A stretch of 64,000 nt of DNA, taken from contig PQWQ01000004.1 of NCBI GenBank assembly GCA_002943765.1, positions 3,410,001-3,474,000 of the forward strand, given 5' to 3'. Numbering within the stretch: position 1 is the first letter of the stretch; every line of letters starts with the position of its first letter. Under the pieces are notes generated by a model. The model had not been told where the DNA came from, searched no databases, and was given only the letters and a program-made list of their open reading frames with translations. Positions 1-12,944 of the stretch are shown here, piece after piece. A program made the position numbers and the translations under genes. This stretch comes from Psoroptes ovis. Its lineage: Eukaryota; Arthropoda; Arachnida; Sarcoptiformes; Psoroptidae.

Positions 1-38
1 TTCGGAAAATGGCAAGAACTTATGGGACAACAATCTAA
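1..38. mobile_element. Mariner-type MITE, right half cut by window edge
   Basis: GGCAAGAACTTATGGGACAA followed by TCTAA and TA is the right terminal repeat of the 80-bp family found throughout the window. The left half lies outside. Confidence 0.75.
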
Positions 39-385
39 TAATTTTCATGTATATGCACTTACACATAATGATAATGATGATAACGATGATGATGATAATT
101 TTTGATGATTTAAAAAAAATAAAAATAAAAATAAAGAAGAATCTAAGATAAATACAAGAAAAAAAATGCCGAACAAAAAATATATGTATGGTGAATATAT
201 CACATCATCATTTGAATTGCAAGTGATAATTTTTGATTTGATTTGAATTCATTTCAATTTTCGTTTATCGATGATTTTGTTTGTCTTCAATGGTGAATGA
301 ATTGAATATTTGAAATTGAATTAATCAAAAAAAAAAATTAAGAGAAAACGTTTCGAGTGGAGAAAAAATGAAAAAAAATATTTAA

Positions 386-535
386 CCCTTAAAACTCGAG
401 CGGCGTGCATCACTCACCATAAAATGTAATGCAGCTACTCGATAGGCACCCCATCAGTGACACCATTTTACATGAGTGTGAAAAATTGTCGAGCTGATGG
501 CTTGCTTGCGCTTAAAATGCTTCGATTGCTAAGGG
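386..535 (-). mobile_element. piggyBac-type MITE, 150 bp, copy 1
   Basis: Flanked by TTAA on both sides (382-385, 536-539), with ends CCCTTAAAACTCGAG and, inverted, CCCTTAGCAATCGAA. GC content is clearly above the surroundings. It is the reverse complement of the copy at 14466-14615, with the same length and scattered substitutions. TTAA duplication plus CCCT ends is the signature of piggyBac-superfamily elements. No ORF. Confidence 0.88.
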
Positions 536-656
536 TTAATTTATGAGAAAAATTTCATAAAATTGACGCATATACAGCATGTATACATACATATTTACAC
601 ACACACGCATATGCATATATTGCTCATGTTCATGTTCTTTTTTTGTTGAAAAAATA

Positions 657-736
657 TTAGATTGTCCGAAAAGTTTTTGCCGATTATATCGTAGGAAATA
701 ATGAGAAAATCGGCAAGTACTTATTGGACAACCTAA
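657..736. mobile_element. Mariner-type MITE, 80 bp
   Basis: Starts TTAGATTGTCCGAAAAGTTT and ends TATTGGACAACCTAA, near-palindromic with about 28-bp arms, flanked by TA on both sides (655-656, 737-738). No coding capacity. Confidence 0.9.
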
Positions 737-3700
737 TAAATATCAAATTTGAAAATTTTAGAAAATTTTAGAAAATTGATGATCAAACTCATCGATGAGT
801 TTTTTGTTTCTAATACATATGTGTAGCAGCAGCACGTAAATGCTTTTTTTTTTGTATGATGAAGAAATGTTAAAATAGAAAAATTCAAATTGAAACTTGA
901 ATTTGAATTAAATCAAATCAAATCAAATGAAATGATCAAATGAAATTCAATAAATATTAATTAGATGAAACAAAATCCAAAAATATAAGAAAAATATTTC
1001 CATTTCATCATTTCTTCATCATTTCGGGAAGCAAACGACCGATTTAATTTGATGAAATTAAGTTTTTGTTTTTTTTTCTAAAATTTTGAATTTTCAAACA
1101 TTTTGATTAATGATATTTTTATTTTTCTAAAATGGTCATTGGACAGTCAACAGCTGAACAAATTCTTATGCATTTTTCAATCCCATGCAGGAATATTTGC
1201 ATTCATTTTAATCTCATTTTTCCATAGATTTCATTTTCATTAAAAAAAAATTCAGAATCGCTAACCGTATCATCATTAAATTTGTTTAATTTGCTCAATT
1301 TTTCAATTTTTTCCCTGTTTTGAGCCGGTATTTTGCTTTGCAAAATACAAATTATCATTGACCGAAAATAAAAAAAAAAACTTGGAAACAGCACGTCATT
1401 TGTTTGATTATGGAAAAACAATGATCAAATGATAATGGTAATTTTTGGAAAAATCATCATCGAAAAAATAGTTTAATTCTTAAGAGAAATGAAAGATAAC
1501 TTTCAAACCTTAGAATAACCTCAGAATAATTTTCAATAATTTTCAATTTGTAAATTTCAATCAGAATAATTTGTTTATTTTCAAGGAACAAACGATGCTT
1601 AAAATTGATTTTGAATTTTCATCATTCATTCATTCATTCATTTATTCAATCATTCAATTCATTTCAAAATCTATAAATTTCAATGTAACAATAAAGATAA
1701 TGATTGCACGTAAAATTTTCAAGCTGAATCAATATTTGAAAATCAAAAAAAAAAAATTGACAAAATAAAACAAAAATATATTTATTTAAATTTACATTTA
1801 AATCATCGAAAGGCGGATAAAATTTTCATTCATTCTATGTATTGTCAATATAATTACTTTTTTTTTTTGATTATATTTTCATTTATTTGAATTTTTTTTT
1901 CGTTTTGTTTTTAGTTTTGTTATTATTATTTATAAATCAGGATGTTGTTGTCATTATTTACACATTATGAATTCATTATATATATATATATATTCATGCT
2001 AGAACTTTTAAATATCAACTACTTGTTGCGTTTAAAAAAAATTTAATTTCACAAAAATATTCATCAATTATTATTGTCATTATTATTTGGCGATAAACAT
2101 CGATTGAAATTTAGTTTTTTTTCAAAAAAAATAATAAAAAAAAAATTCAACGAAAAACAAATATGACGCATTTTCTACCGAGATTCAACTAAACATTTGA
2201 TGATTTCATTATAATAAATTATACATTTAAATCAATGGTAAAATATATACACACACAGAGAGTTACACATTTTGAAACACGTTTTTTTTGCAAAACATCA
2301 AATATTGTCATCAAAACATATATTTCTGTGTTTGTTTTTCTACGAAAAAAAAAACTAAATAAATAAATAGATAAAACAAAGGAAGAATAATTGTTTCAAA
2401 TTATTATTATTATTTTCTATGATTTAATTTAAATTTTTTTTCAAAATGTATGTAAATATGCACACACACAAAGACAAAGACACAAATATGTATTATAAAA
2501 ATCATATTTCCAATAAACGATATCAATTTTTTGTGAATATATTTTAATTACGTTCAAAAAAAATGCTCATACAAAAATGATGCTGTTGTCGTTGTAGTCT
2601 TTGGTATATGTGGCTGTTGTTGTTGGTATATATTGGGCACCAAAATATATTCATCAAAAAAAAAACAAATATTATATATCATCATTATTATCATTTGAGA
2701 AAAATATTGATGCTCAATAACAACGAAAAAAAAAGATGGTGTAAATATTAATTGATTGATGATTAAAAAAATCAATCATTTCACAATGCACTCATGCATA
2801 CATACACACACTGGATTTGAAATGCAAAAACACAAATTTGATGCCTATTCAGTTTCAAATAATGTATTTAAATTTCAATATCTTCAATTATAAACGCTCA
2901 CACGCACACACAAGTAAAAATAAATGAAAATTTGAATTTTTTTTTTTTCGCTTCTTCACTTCTTGCTTGGTTTTGATTTCATTATTATTATTATTATTAA
3001 TAAATGATCATGACAAATTACGGAATTTTAATTTTTCTATTCATTTCAATCAATACTTACATCAATTGAATTGATTGTATAAAAAAAGTGTTTTTATGTG
3101 GTCAAAGATTTTCGATAAAGTTTATATTATTGTTATTATCATTGATAATATCATTTAATGGGTATTCAATTTCAAGTATTAAACAATTTGAAATTGAAAT
3201 GGATACAAACAAACAAAATATCAGAGAAGAAAAAATATCATTAAAAAAATACACATTTAAATTTATTGCCATCAATTTTTGAATGATGCTTATGTGGATT
3301 TAAATTATGAGTGGGGGGGATCAATGAGATAATGAGAGTGATAACAATCATCATCATCATCATCATCATAAAGCTGATTATGGTAATTATGGAAACCAGA
3401 AAAAAAATACATTCATTTCAATTTCGAATCCATCTTTGGATCGAGCGAAAAAATTGACTGATAATCATAAATGGGTCGTCATAATCTTTATTTTTTTTTT
3501 TCAATTTCTTAATTCGGTGATAATTTTTCCACTAATTATTTGAATCATATCAAATAGTGATAGTAATACAACGATGGTGATGGCGGTGGTGGTGGTGGTG
3601 ATGGCAACACTACAAAAACAATGATAATCAATCAAAATTATTATTATTATTACTTTAAAGTGTTTGAATTTAAGAAAACAAAAAAAAAACGAATAAACTA

Positions 3701-3932
3701 ATAAAATAAATAATAATTTTAATTTTAAATTTTCAATTCAAATATGATTCAAATACAATTTAAATATATTCATTCATTTCAAAGGGTTATTTTTTTTACA
3801 TTAAAGCTTATCATCAATCACAGAAAAAAAAATAATTATTTCTGATATCAATTTTTATGATTATTTATTTATTCATTGATAAAAGCGAAACAATTTTGAA
3901 TCACAGAATCATCTGCATTATATACACTTGGT

Positions 3933-3976
3933 TGGATGGATGGATGGATGGATGGATGGATGGATGGATGGATGGA
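3933..3976. repeat. (TGGA)11 microsatellite
   Basis: Eleven perfect tetranucleotide units. Confidence 0.97.
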
Positions 3977-4014
3977 AAATATTGATAAAAATTTAAATTG
4001 TCATCCATTTTTTT

Positions 4015-4049
4015 GAATTGAATTGAATTGAATTGAATTGAATTGAATT
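4015..4049. repeat. (GAATT)7 microsatellite
   Basis: Seven perfect GAATT units. The same pentamer recurs as a shorter run near 12520-12545. Confidence 0.95.
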
Positions 4050-4982
4050 CAATCATCAATAATCGTATCTTTCGTATTTATTCAATCAGCAATTTTTGAA
4101 TGTTTTGAAAAATTCAAGAAAAAAAATATTCAAAAATTCAATTAAAGCAAATATTTTCAATTTCAATAATTTGATTGAAATGAAGAAATCAAAATAAAAA
4201 AAAATTCAATTCGATTAGTATTTGAAATTTTTAAAATTTTGATTCTCTCTCTCTCTCTCTTTATTTTATTTTCATTTATTTTTTCCAATTTAATTTTCCA
4301 CTTTTAATATTTTCAATTAAATTCAAAAAAATAGAAAAAAAAATTCAATACAGTCGTACACTGTGTGTCAATGTTTAATTTATTTGATGATAAACATATG
4401 AATGATTGAATAAATGAATGATCATCCACCACCACCACCAACCACCAACAACCACCACCACCACCACCTTATCCATTGCCATAGCCATTATTGAATATGG
4501 TCGCCCCATCACAACACCACTACGACCATCATCATCATCATCATCATCATCATTATTTAAAATGAAAAAAAAAATATTTATTAATTAATTGATTGATTGT
4601 ATTGTATTGAATCAAAAAAAAAAAAAAATTGAATCCATATTTTATTGCATAGTAATATGGACAAAATCACATGATATTTTATTTTTTTTTTTTTTTTTGG
4701 TTATTTTTGTTGTTGTTGTTGTTATTATCAGTTATTATCATCATCGTTTATCATCATCATCATTATCATACACGATTATCAATTATTACCATTATTATAT
4801 TCATCAATTATATCAATCATCATGATTGAATTAGTTATAATGTGATTGAAATTTTAAAATTTGATGTGAGAAGAAAAAAAAATACAAAAATACAAAAATT
4901 GACGAGAAAAAAAATGATTAAATTTTAAGCATTTTTTAGAAATAAAAATTTTTGATTAGTCGATTGAAAGGTCGTGTTTTTC

Positions 4983-5236
4983 CATAGAAAATACATTGTT
5001 AGCTCTCATTGAAAATGCATTGTGATGGCTTATCGCCATAGAAAATACATTGTTATGCTTTCTATTAGGAAAATGCCGGAGGACGTAGTCTTATTGAAAA
5101 TACATTATAAATGACGTAGCGCCATGGAAATACATTAGCTTCCATTAAAAATACATTAAAATTCTATTGAAAATACATTGAATGCTTTCGCATTGAAAAT
5201 TGCTGGAGGACATAGTCTCATCGAAAATGAAATATT
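4983..5236. repeat. Degenerate minisatellite with core CCATTGAAAATACATT
   Basis: About ten variable units of 18-29 bp share the core C(C/A)AT(A/T)GAAAATACATT. A longer unit containing GCCGGAGGACGTAGTC recurs about 135 bp later as GCTGGAGGACATAGTC, which gives a higher-order pattern. No related sequence was noticed elsewhere in the window. No long open frame. Confidence 0.75.
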
Positions 5237-8200
5237 ATAAAGGGCGAATTTTCCGAAAAATTATTATGAATTTCATTTTGAAAAATCCAAAATATAATAA
5301 TCATACATGTATGATATTGAATTGAATAAAGAGAAGAAAAAAAAAATACCGAATACCATGTAACATTTGGAATTTTTTCCACTGGTTTTGTCGTGAAACA
5401 CAGATGTTTTTGTCTTGTTGTTGTCGTAATTAATTGTTAATGATTATTGACACCGATTATTGAAAATATTCTCGATAAAAATCATGTTAATGTCGATCAT
5501 TCATGTTAATATTGATATTTGCTTATTTACTTTTACTTTCAATCGAGATTTCAATCGAAATAATCGATAATCAATGATAATTCAATGATTGAAAATACAA
5601 TTGATCAATCACTTACCATTAATAATTGATTTTTTGTTTTGACACACACACAATATAATATTTTATTTCACTTTATTCATCATTTTCAATATTCATGAAT
5701 TTATCAAAATCTTCAAAAAATTCTTCAAAAAGAATAATCAATTGAAACTTGATGATTTTTATAATGATGAATTTATGATGACAAATAAATGAAATGTATT
5801 GCACATGAATCGATCATACAAACATTTGAAATTGATCACATTGGATCACATTGGAAAAATGAAAACACATTTTCACTTTGTTTTTTTTCAATCATCATCA
5901 TTATCATCATTTTGATTTGATATGTTTCAATCAATAGGAATAAAAAAAAATTTGAACAAATTAAATGAATAATTTTGTAGGGTTTCATACGACGAGAGGA
6001 GAATCGATTTTTTATTGAATCCAAAATTGAATCATCTTTCAATTCGAATTATCTTTCTCATTATTTCAATTTGAAATGATTATTCAAATAAATCAAAATA
6101 ATAACCAATGAAACAATTATTATGCTCAACATACAGAAATTCACAGCTGATCAACACCAAAAACAAAAAAAAAAACACATCTTTTTTTTCTCACATCATT
6201 TATTCGAGAGAAAATTGAATCTTGTGAATCTTATAAAGCTGTATGTGAACATATGAATTTTCATCATTTTTCTCTTCCCATTCATTCGAAGATGATAGTG
6301 GTTTTTCAAAGGTTTCTTAAACATTTTCATCTTTGTCAATAATATGTTCGTGGATATTTGCAATATGCATGCGTGTGTGTGTGTAAATGTGTATTTTGAT
6401 ATTGATTCGTACATATGTTCACATATTTATTCAATTTTCTTCGAGTAATTTTTTTTTCTTCGATTTACAACATATGAACAACTTGATATTTATTTCATTC
6501 TTCTTCTTCTTCTTCTTATGTGTGCATATATCGAATCATTTATTTCTTTAATAAATATACGTAATTAAACACACGGGCAAAACAACACATATATATATAA
6601 TTTACGAATATATGCGAACCTCACTTACATACATACATACATACATAAGAAGAAAAAAAAGAATAATATGAAATAATCCATTCGAAAAGAATTTTTTTCT
6701 ATTTTGTTTGAAAATGTGTGAATCTAAGTAATATGAATGATGAATACTTTTGAATTCAATGAAGAAGAAAAAGAAGAAGAAGAAGAAAAAATGAAAATTT
6801 AATGTTTTAATAAGTTTGTAGTAGCAAGAAATGCTTTAAAAAAATTACAAAAAAAAATATTTCTTAGAAATAATATTAAATAAAATGAAATGTAAAGAAA
6901 AAATATTCTGAAATATAAATAAATAAATCAATATGAATTTGAAAGCAGCGGCATCAAAAATTATTTAGCATCATAACATCATATATATATATATATATAT
7001 TAAATATTTGAATACTCATCATTGAATATTCTAATATTTTTCTATTGAAAAACATATTCATAATTTGATCATAGACGGTACATTTTTTTTTATTTTTTAA
7101 AAAATATATTTTACGTAGGAAATTCAGAGAGAGAGAAAAAAATATGAAATAAAATATAAAACAAATGATGTGAATTCATTTGAATCACATGGATAAAAAT
7201 TCAATCAAGATGCAAATGGCTAAACTCCTTTAAACTAGAAGACATTCAAATAAATATCAAACGGTGTGAAAAGTATGTATTCTACCTTCGTTTAAAGGGA
7301 GAAATCACACCTGATACCTTGTTCAAAAAAACATTGTTCTTTGAACAAGTTGGGAGCAATTTCTTGGGTGAGAATTTTTGGAAATCAAATGCTTTCAAAA
7401 ATACAAACAGTCAAGAAAATATAGTCAATATGATCATGAAAACATTATTATAATTAGAATTATTATAAATCATCACCAATAATCGAGAAAAATATGATGA
7501 TCTTCAAGTCTAAATTAATTTAAATCAATTACAATCAATTGAATCGAATTGATTTATGATATGATATGATTTTCGCTTTATTCATGAAATGAAATCAATT
7601 AAATTTTCACATTCACATTCATTTTTTCGTATTCATCATCATTTTTTTCCTTGAAAAGGTCGGAAGAAAAAAAAAATTTGATCATTCTTGTTGTTTTCCT
7701 CCATTCAATCAACGAAATATTCTTGTTGCTGTTGATATTCATTTTCATTTTTTTAATATTTTGCCAATATTTTAATGTTTATTCAATGAACATACACTTC
7801 TAAGTATGCACATTGAAAATATTTGCATAAATCATTTCGACTAAATAAAAACATCAAAAATATTCGAGTCGATGCAATATTTGTTATTTTATACATTCGT
7901 CCATTTATATTTAAATTCTTGGATCGTAATTACAATGTTGTTGTTGTTCGATTACAATTATTTAAAATGCTACATAAATTATAGCTTAATTTTGCACCAT
8001 TTAGTGCATCCAATATATATCATATATCAAATACTACAAATTATATTAAATTTAAACATTTTTTTTTTTTTGAAAATGAATGAAATCATTTCATTTATTC
8101 ATTCATTTTGAAAAAAATTGAAAATGAACTTAAAATTGCATCAAAAACTGTTTTTCGCATTGAAATTACATATTATATCCGATGAATTCATGTGTGCGTT

Positions 8201-8899
8201 TGTATTCGGTTCTTGTTTGCAATTTTTTTCAAATGTTTTTCATTTCACATCGTTCAAATATGCAATATTTTCAATTTACGTAGATTCGCATGCATTTGCA
8301 TTCCTTGTATATGTAGAATTGTGATGAAAAAAAAAATTAATAAATCGAAATAACTTTGAAAACTTGAAAAATATTAGCAGCAGCAGCAGCAGCAGCAGCA
8401 GTCTCAGTGAAAGTTGTTACAAACGAAAACAAAAACTATTGATGCTTAAACCATTGATGTTTAAGACTATCTTGTATATATATGTGTGTGTTTGGATGTA
8501 TTCATTTATATGAAGACTTAATGGAAAAAAAACTATGACGAATTAAATGAAAATATACCGGTTTCTTTCGTCGAAGCATCCATCAAATGCAGGCATATGA
8601 AATGCATCATTTATTTTTAAGCACACACACACACGCATACACATTTTTAACCAGTTGAAAAATGAAAGAAAGAGGAAAAAATTCAATGAAGAAACTAAAC
8701 TGTGAATTTATTTATCGAGAAATATAAATTTAAAAAAAAAGAAACCAGGCGTCATTGATTCGGTGCAAATATATTCATTCAAAAATTACGCCCAATAAAT
8801 AAATGTAAAATTGAATATATTTGAATATATATATGAGCTAGAATGTAAGGTGATATTATATATACCATTATAAGAACATATTTCGTTTGATCAATTTAG
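5237..8899. other. Gene-free AT-rich DNA
   Basis: Short simple repeats only (CTT near 6500, AAG near 6770, AT runs near 6982). A small hairpin TTGTTC..TTGAACAA occurs near 7320-7350. No gene supported. Confidence 0.6.
8378..8401. repeat. (CAG)8 microsatellite
   Basis: Eight perfect CAG units; no convincing coding frame around them. Confidence 0.95.
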
Positions 8900-9371
8900 T
8901 CAAAAGGTTTTCTACTGAAGGTTGAAAATGAAATATTACCAAGAGAAAAATTGAAGAAACACATGGTAAAAAGTGGTGGCTTGAATGAATATTATTAATG
9001 GGCAATCGATGACATCAGAGAAGTAGCATTAAAGTTTTTGATTCATTTGAAATTTTTTTTTTCTTCTCAATTTTCCGTTTTCAATATTTTCATTTTGATT
9101 GAATCAAATTAACATGAATGGAATTTCATACGATTGAGAATAAAAACGTAAAGATACGTCATTTGTCTGAAACGCATTCAGAATTACGCGTATATTCTTC
9201 TGAACAAATTTTGAATAAAATATCAATCGAAATAGCTATTGAAATAGGAATCACATCAATCAAACAATATTTTAAAACATTAATTGAATGAAAAATGACC
9301 CAATACTTGCTCGATTTATTCAATTTTTGATGGCTGAAAACTTTTTGGTCAAAAAATTAAAGATTGATTAA
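8900..9371 (+). other. Coding-like island, possibly broken gene
   Basis: Unrecognised. A polypyrimidine-poor TTTAG at 8895-8899 precedes a frame with EILPREKLKKHMVKSGGLN, which ends at TAA 8996-8998 but continues in the same frame as WAIDDIREVALKFLIHL. A 57-codon frame follows (9118-9291, containing RHLSETHSELRVYSSEQIL), overlapping by four bases (ATGA) a 27-codon frame (9288-9371, KNDPILARFIQFLMAENFL). Residue composition is richer than in the surrounding AT-driven ORFs. It could be a decayed gene or chance. Confidence 0.25.
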
Positions 9372-9385
9372 TTGAAATTAATCAA

Positions 9386-9449
9386 TTAAATTTGACCGCC
9401 GTCTTCATCATGATAATTGACCATTATATCCATTATTTCTTCAAGAATT
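9386..9449 (-). other. Candidate terminal exon, unrecognised
   Basis: Minus strand: after TTTCTCAAG, one base completes a codon, then ILEEIMDIMVNYHDEDGGQI and TAA. The GACGGCGGTC core is strikingly GC-rich for this DNA. The plus strand is also open here (LTAVFIMIIDHYIHYF), so direction is uncertain. Confidence 0.2.
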
Positions 9450-9554
9450 CTTGAGAAATAAATTTAATGAAAAAATACAACAAATAATAATAATCATTTT
9501 AAAATTGAAATTATGTATATTTTTGTCATTAAATATTTTCAATATTTTCTTGTG

Positions 9555-9556
<2 letters not shown>

Positions 9557-9640
<84 letters not shown>
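9557..9640. repeat. (AC)42 microsatellite
   Basis: Uninterrupted 84-bp AC run. The Cys/Val-alternating ORFs across it on the minus strand are artefacts of the repeat. Confidence 0.98.
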
Positions 9641-9647
<7 letters not shown>

Positions 9648-11477
9648 AACAAACAAGTGAATGTATTCGATTGAAATATAAATGAATTTCCTTGAACTTT
9701 ATCATTATCATTATTTGTAATCATTATTTATTCGTATGGTATTTTTGATATTGAAATTTATAAATTATTATTATTATTATTATTTACATGTAAACGTATA
9801 TAGATATATTATTTTCAGACAATCGAAAATATTATGAAAACAGAAGAAGAAGAATCATATGTCAGTTATATTTGTTGTTGTTGTTGTTGGTTGCTTTGAA
9901 ACACCATACCATACCATTTCATGATATTTCAAAAAAATGAACATACACAAACACACACACACACACACACGCATATGTGAATATGGTTCAATGAATTTTA
10001 TTTAATTGTATTTAATTTTCGCCCTCACATTTTACAATGTGTTATTGTTGCAAATGTTTTTTTTTCGCAAATATTTTTAATGAATTATTCGTTAAAGAAT
10101 TGAATACCTTTCAACGCATACATAATTTATATATGTACAGAACCAACACGCACACACACACACACTCAGTCATTGTTTATTTTGCTCATCAATTTGATTG
10201 ATATATATATATTATTCATATACATTCAATGATTCAATAATGACATTCTTCGATTCAAATAATATGAGCATTGTATTAAGTCGTAAATGAAAATTGTTCA
10301 ATTTGTTTCTAACGTGATAAAATTTTTTGTACAATTTGATTGTACAAAATTCATTTATTTCATTTTATTCAATTATTTATTTGTCAATTTCGAGAAAAAA
10401 ATTTGACAAAATGAAAATTAGAAAGAATTACATTGAATGAATCGAATCAAATAAATAAATAAATGAATAAATCAATCGATTGATTCATCATCGATTGAAT
10501 GATTGATTGTTTAATTATGATTAATTGAATTGAATTGAATGATGAAATTATTTTTTTCTGATTAATTATTTTCGGTTCAATACTTTTTGGAATGATTATT
10601 CAATAGTTTATACAATTGTCATAGACGTTGAAATGCAAAAAATTAAATAATCAAAGAATTCTCAAAAATTAATCGAAATTCTTTTTCGAGTTGAAAAAGC
10701 ATTAAGTTTATCCATTTTCACATGAAATTATTATGAATTCTTTTCGTTTCGTTTTGTTTCGTTTCATTCATTTGTCATCAATCAGAAATTGCGTAAATAA
10801 AATTCTTGAATAAATTTTTTTTCCCCTTTCTTCTTCGAAATACATACATGTATTTGATTGGAATCGGGCATAAAAATTCCATGGAAAAAATAAAGAATGT
10901 GGAAATGATGAGAGATTGCGTCAATCGATGTTCTGGTCTAGTTTTTAATCAAAAAAAAAAGTGTTGATTTGTGTTTATGTTGTTTGCATTGAATCAATGC
11001 AACAGTGAAAAGAAAATGCAAATGAAAAATCATAATTGAATATGAGAGAAAAAATACGCCACATCATTGATTATGATCGATACCAATGGTTAGTGATTGT
11101 GATTGGAAATATAAATCGGTATTTATTGTAGAATTCATGGATTTTTTCCACCCGGAAAACCACCTGTATAATGATTTCTCGAAACCTTTGAGATATGTTC
11201 GAAGAAAAATGAACGAATCGAATATATATAAAAGCAAAATTGAAGTATTCCAGAATCTACCATCACATTATTCAATCTTATCTTACATTCACAAGTCGAA
11301 TCATCCGAAATTAAACTCTTTTTTTCTTCTTTTTTAAAAAAGAAAAATCAACTTACCCATTTTTAAATTAAGATGTCATAGTTGATTGGTTGTGCTGATG
11401 ATACATGATGAAATTGAATGGATATTTTATGCACTTTTGTTTGTTGTAAATCACATATAAAACTCGGTTTGGAGTTG

Positions 11478-11479
<2 letters not shown>

Positions 11480-11510
<31 letters not shown>
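11480..11510. repeat. Poly(T) tract, 31 bp
   Basis: Uninterrupted T run; no flanking duplication was noticed that would mark a retroposon. Confidence 0.95.
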
Positions 11511-11511
<1 letters not shown>

Positions 11512-12696
11512 ATAAAATAACAGTTGGACAACGAATTCAATATTATTTGAAAATTAATCACAATAAATCATATTCACTAAAAATTTTCACAGAAATATCA
11601 CGGACATTATTGAATAAAAAAAAAATCACTTGACAATGATATAATTCAAATCAAATCAATATATTCATTTGTCAATGTTCACATAATCACACATAATCGA
11701 ACACAGTCAATTGAGTCGATCGATTGAAAAATTGAAAATTCTTAAAATTTATTTCATTGAAATCAAATTTTAATTTTAAATTCAAATTCAAAACAAATAT
11801 CATTCTTGATATATCAAATATATCAAATATTCATCTTGATCAAATTCATTTATTTTTGAACAATTATCCAAATAAAATAAAATGAAAAAATAAAATTTTG
11901 TACCAAAATATTTTCACGGTTACAGTATTACAGTCATTGTTGTTTACAATCTGTTTTAATTGTTATGAATATTTTCATTTTCATTTTAAAAGGGGAATAA
12001 ATTCAATAATGATACAAAAGAAATCAATGAATGAATGAATGATTGACAATGAAATTGAATATTTTTTCTCATTTCTCAATTTCGTTTTCATTCTTTCTCT
12101 CATTCAAACAATAATAAAAAAATTAAATGCGCAAAATCTTTTTTTTTTTTTTTTTGATGAAAGTACAATTTTACATTTACACACACACACATACACACAT
12201 TTATAATATAATTCAATGATGATGATGATGATGATGATCAGCATCATTGAATTATATTGATTATGATGATCATTGATGATGATGATGATGATGTAAATGA
12301 AAAGAAATATAACGGCAAAACAATGTATATATATATAACGCTGCTATTATCATTATTTGTTATTATTATTATTGCTTTTACAATCAGCAATTGCTTTTTC
12401 CTTACAATAATAATAATAATAATGATATATGATTATCAATGTCGGTTGCTATGAACATATAACGTATACAATACAACGCATGGAAAACAAATCAAAATGA
12501 ATGTATTTGAAAGAAGAATTGAATTGAATTGAATTGAATTGAATACAAGTGAATACGACGAACCGAACGTACCGAAACGAACAACGCAAAAGTGTTGAAT
12601 CAATTTTTACTTTTATTTCGAAAAAATAAAAAAATTTTAATTCAATTCGATTCAATTCAATTATATATTTGGATATGGTGAACAACATGTGCATAT

Positions 12697-12730
<34 letters not shown>

Positions 12731-12864
12731 TAAATTCAATGAGCAACCGATTGATTTTTTTTTTTTTTTTTTTTGAAATATTAAATTCACATGTTCAATA
12801 TTTTATTTGTGAAAAATTTTGACATAATTTTCAATTTTTACCATTGATCAAAAAAATATATATA

Positions 12865-12944
12865 TTAGGTTGTCCAATAAGTTCTTGCCGATTTTATCAT
12901 GATTTCCTACCATATAATCGGCATAAACTTTACGGACGACCTAC
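12865..12944. mobile_element. Mariner-type MITE, 80 bp
   Basis: Left arm TTAGGTTGTCCAATAAGTTC, right arm ends GGACGACCTAC with one terminal substitution. TA duplication at 12863-12864 and 12945-12946. Confidence 0.9.

Larger units (their letters stand above)
39..4982. other. Gene-free AT-rich DNA
   Basis: Besides the MITEs at 386-535 and 657-736, this stretch holds TGGA, GAATT, CCA (4427-4470) and CAT/GAT microsatellites. ORFs are T- or A-run driven. No gene supported. Confidence 0.6.

Noticed and set aside
3088..3282. 64-codon ORF with a signal-peptide-like start (KFILLLLSLIISFNG)
   Set aside because: Hydrophobic runs like this arise by chance in T-rich DNA. The rest has no motif and no supporting splice or promoter signal.
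3424..3446. Possible tRNA B-box (TTCGAATCC)
   Set aside because: No A-box or cloverleaf around it; the word is part of a short palindrome. No tRNA or other RNA gene was recognised in the window.
4427..4470. CCA/CCAC-rich patch as a possible Pro/His/Thr-rich coding exon
   Set aside because: Simple-sequence repeat without splice sites or an extended frame.
9441..9724. Three overlapping minus-strand ORFs rich in alternating Cys-Val
   Set aside because: They are translations of the (AC)42 microsatellite in three frames.
11086..11337. 83-codon ORF of mixed composition
   Set aside because: No domain, no Kozak-like or promoter context and no recognised homologue; kept only as a note.
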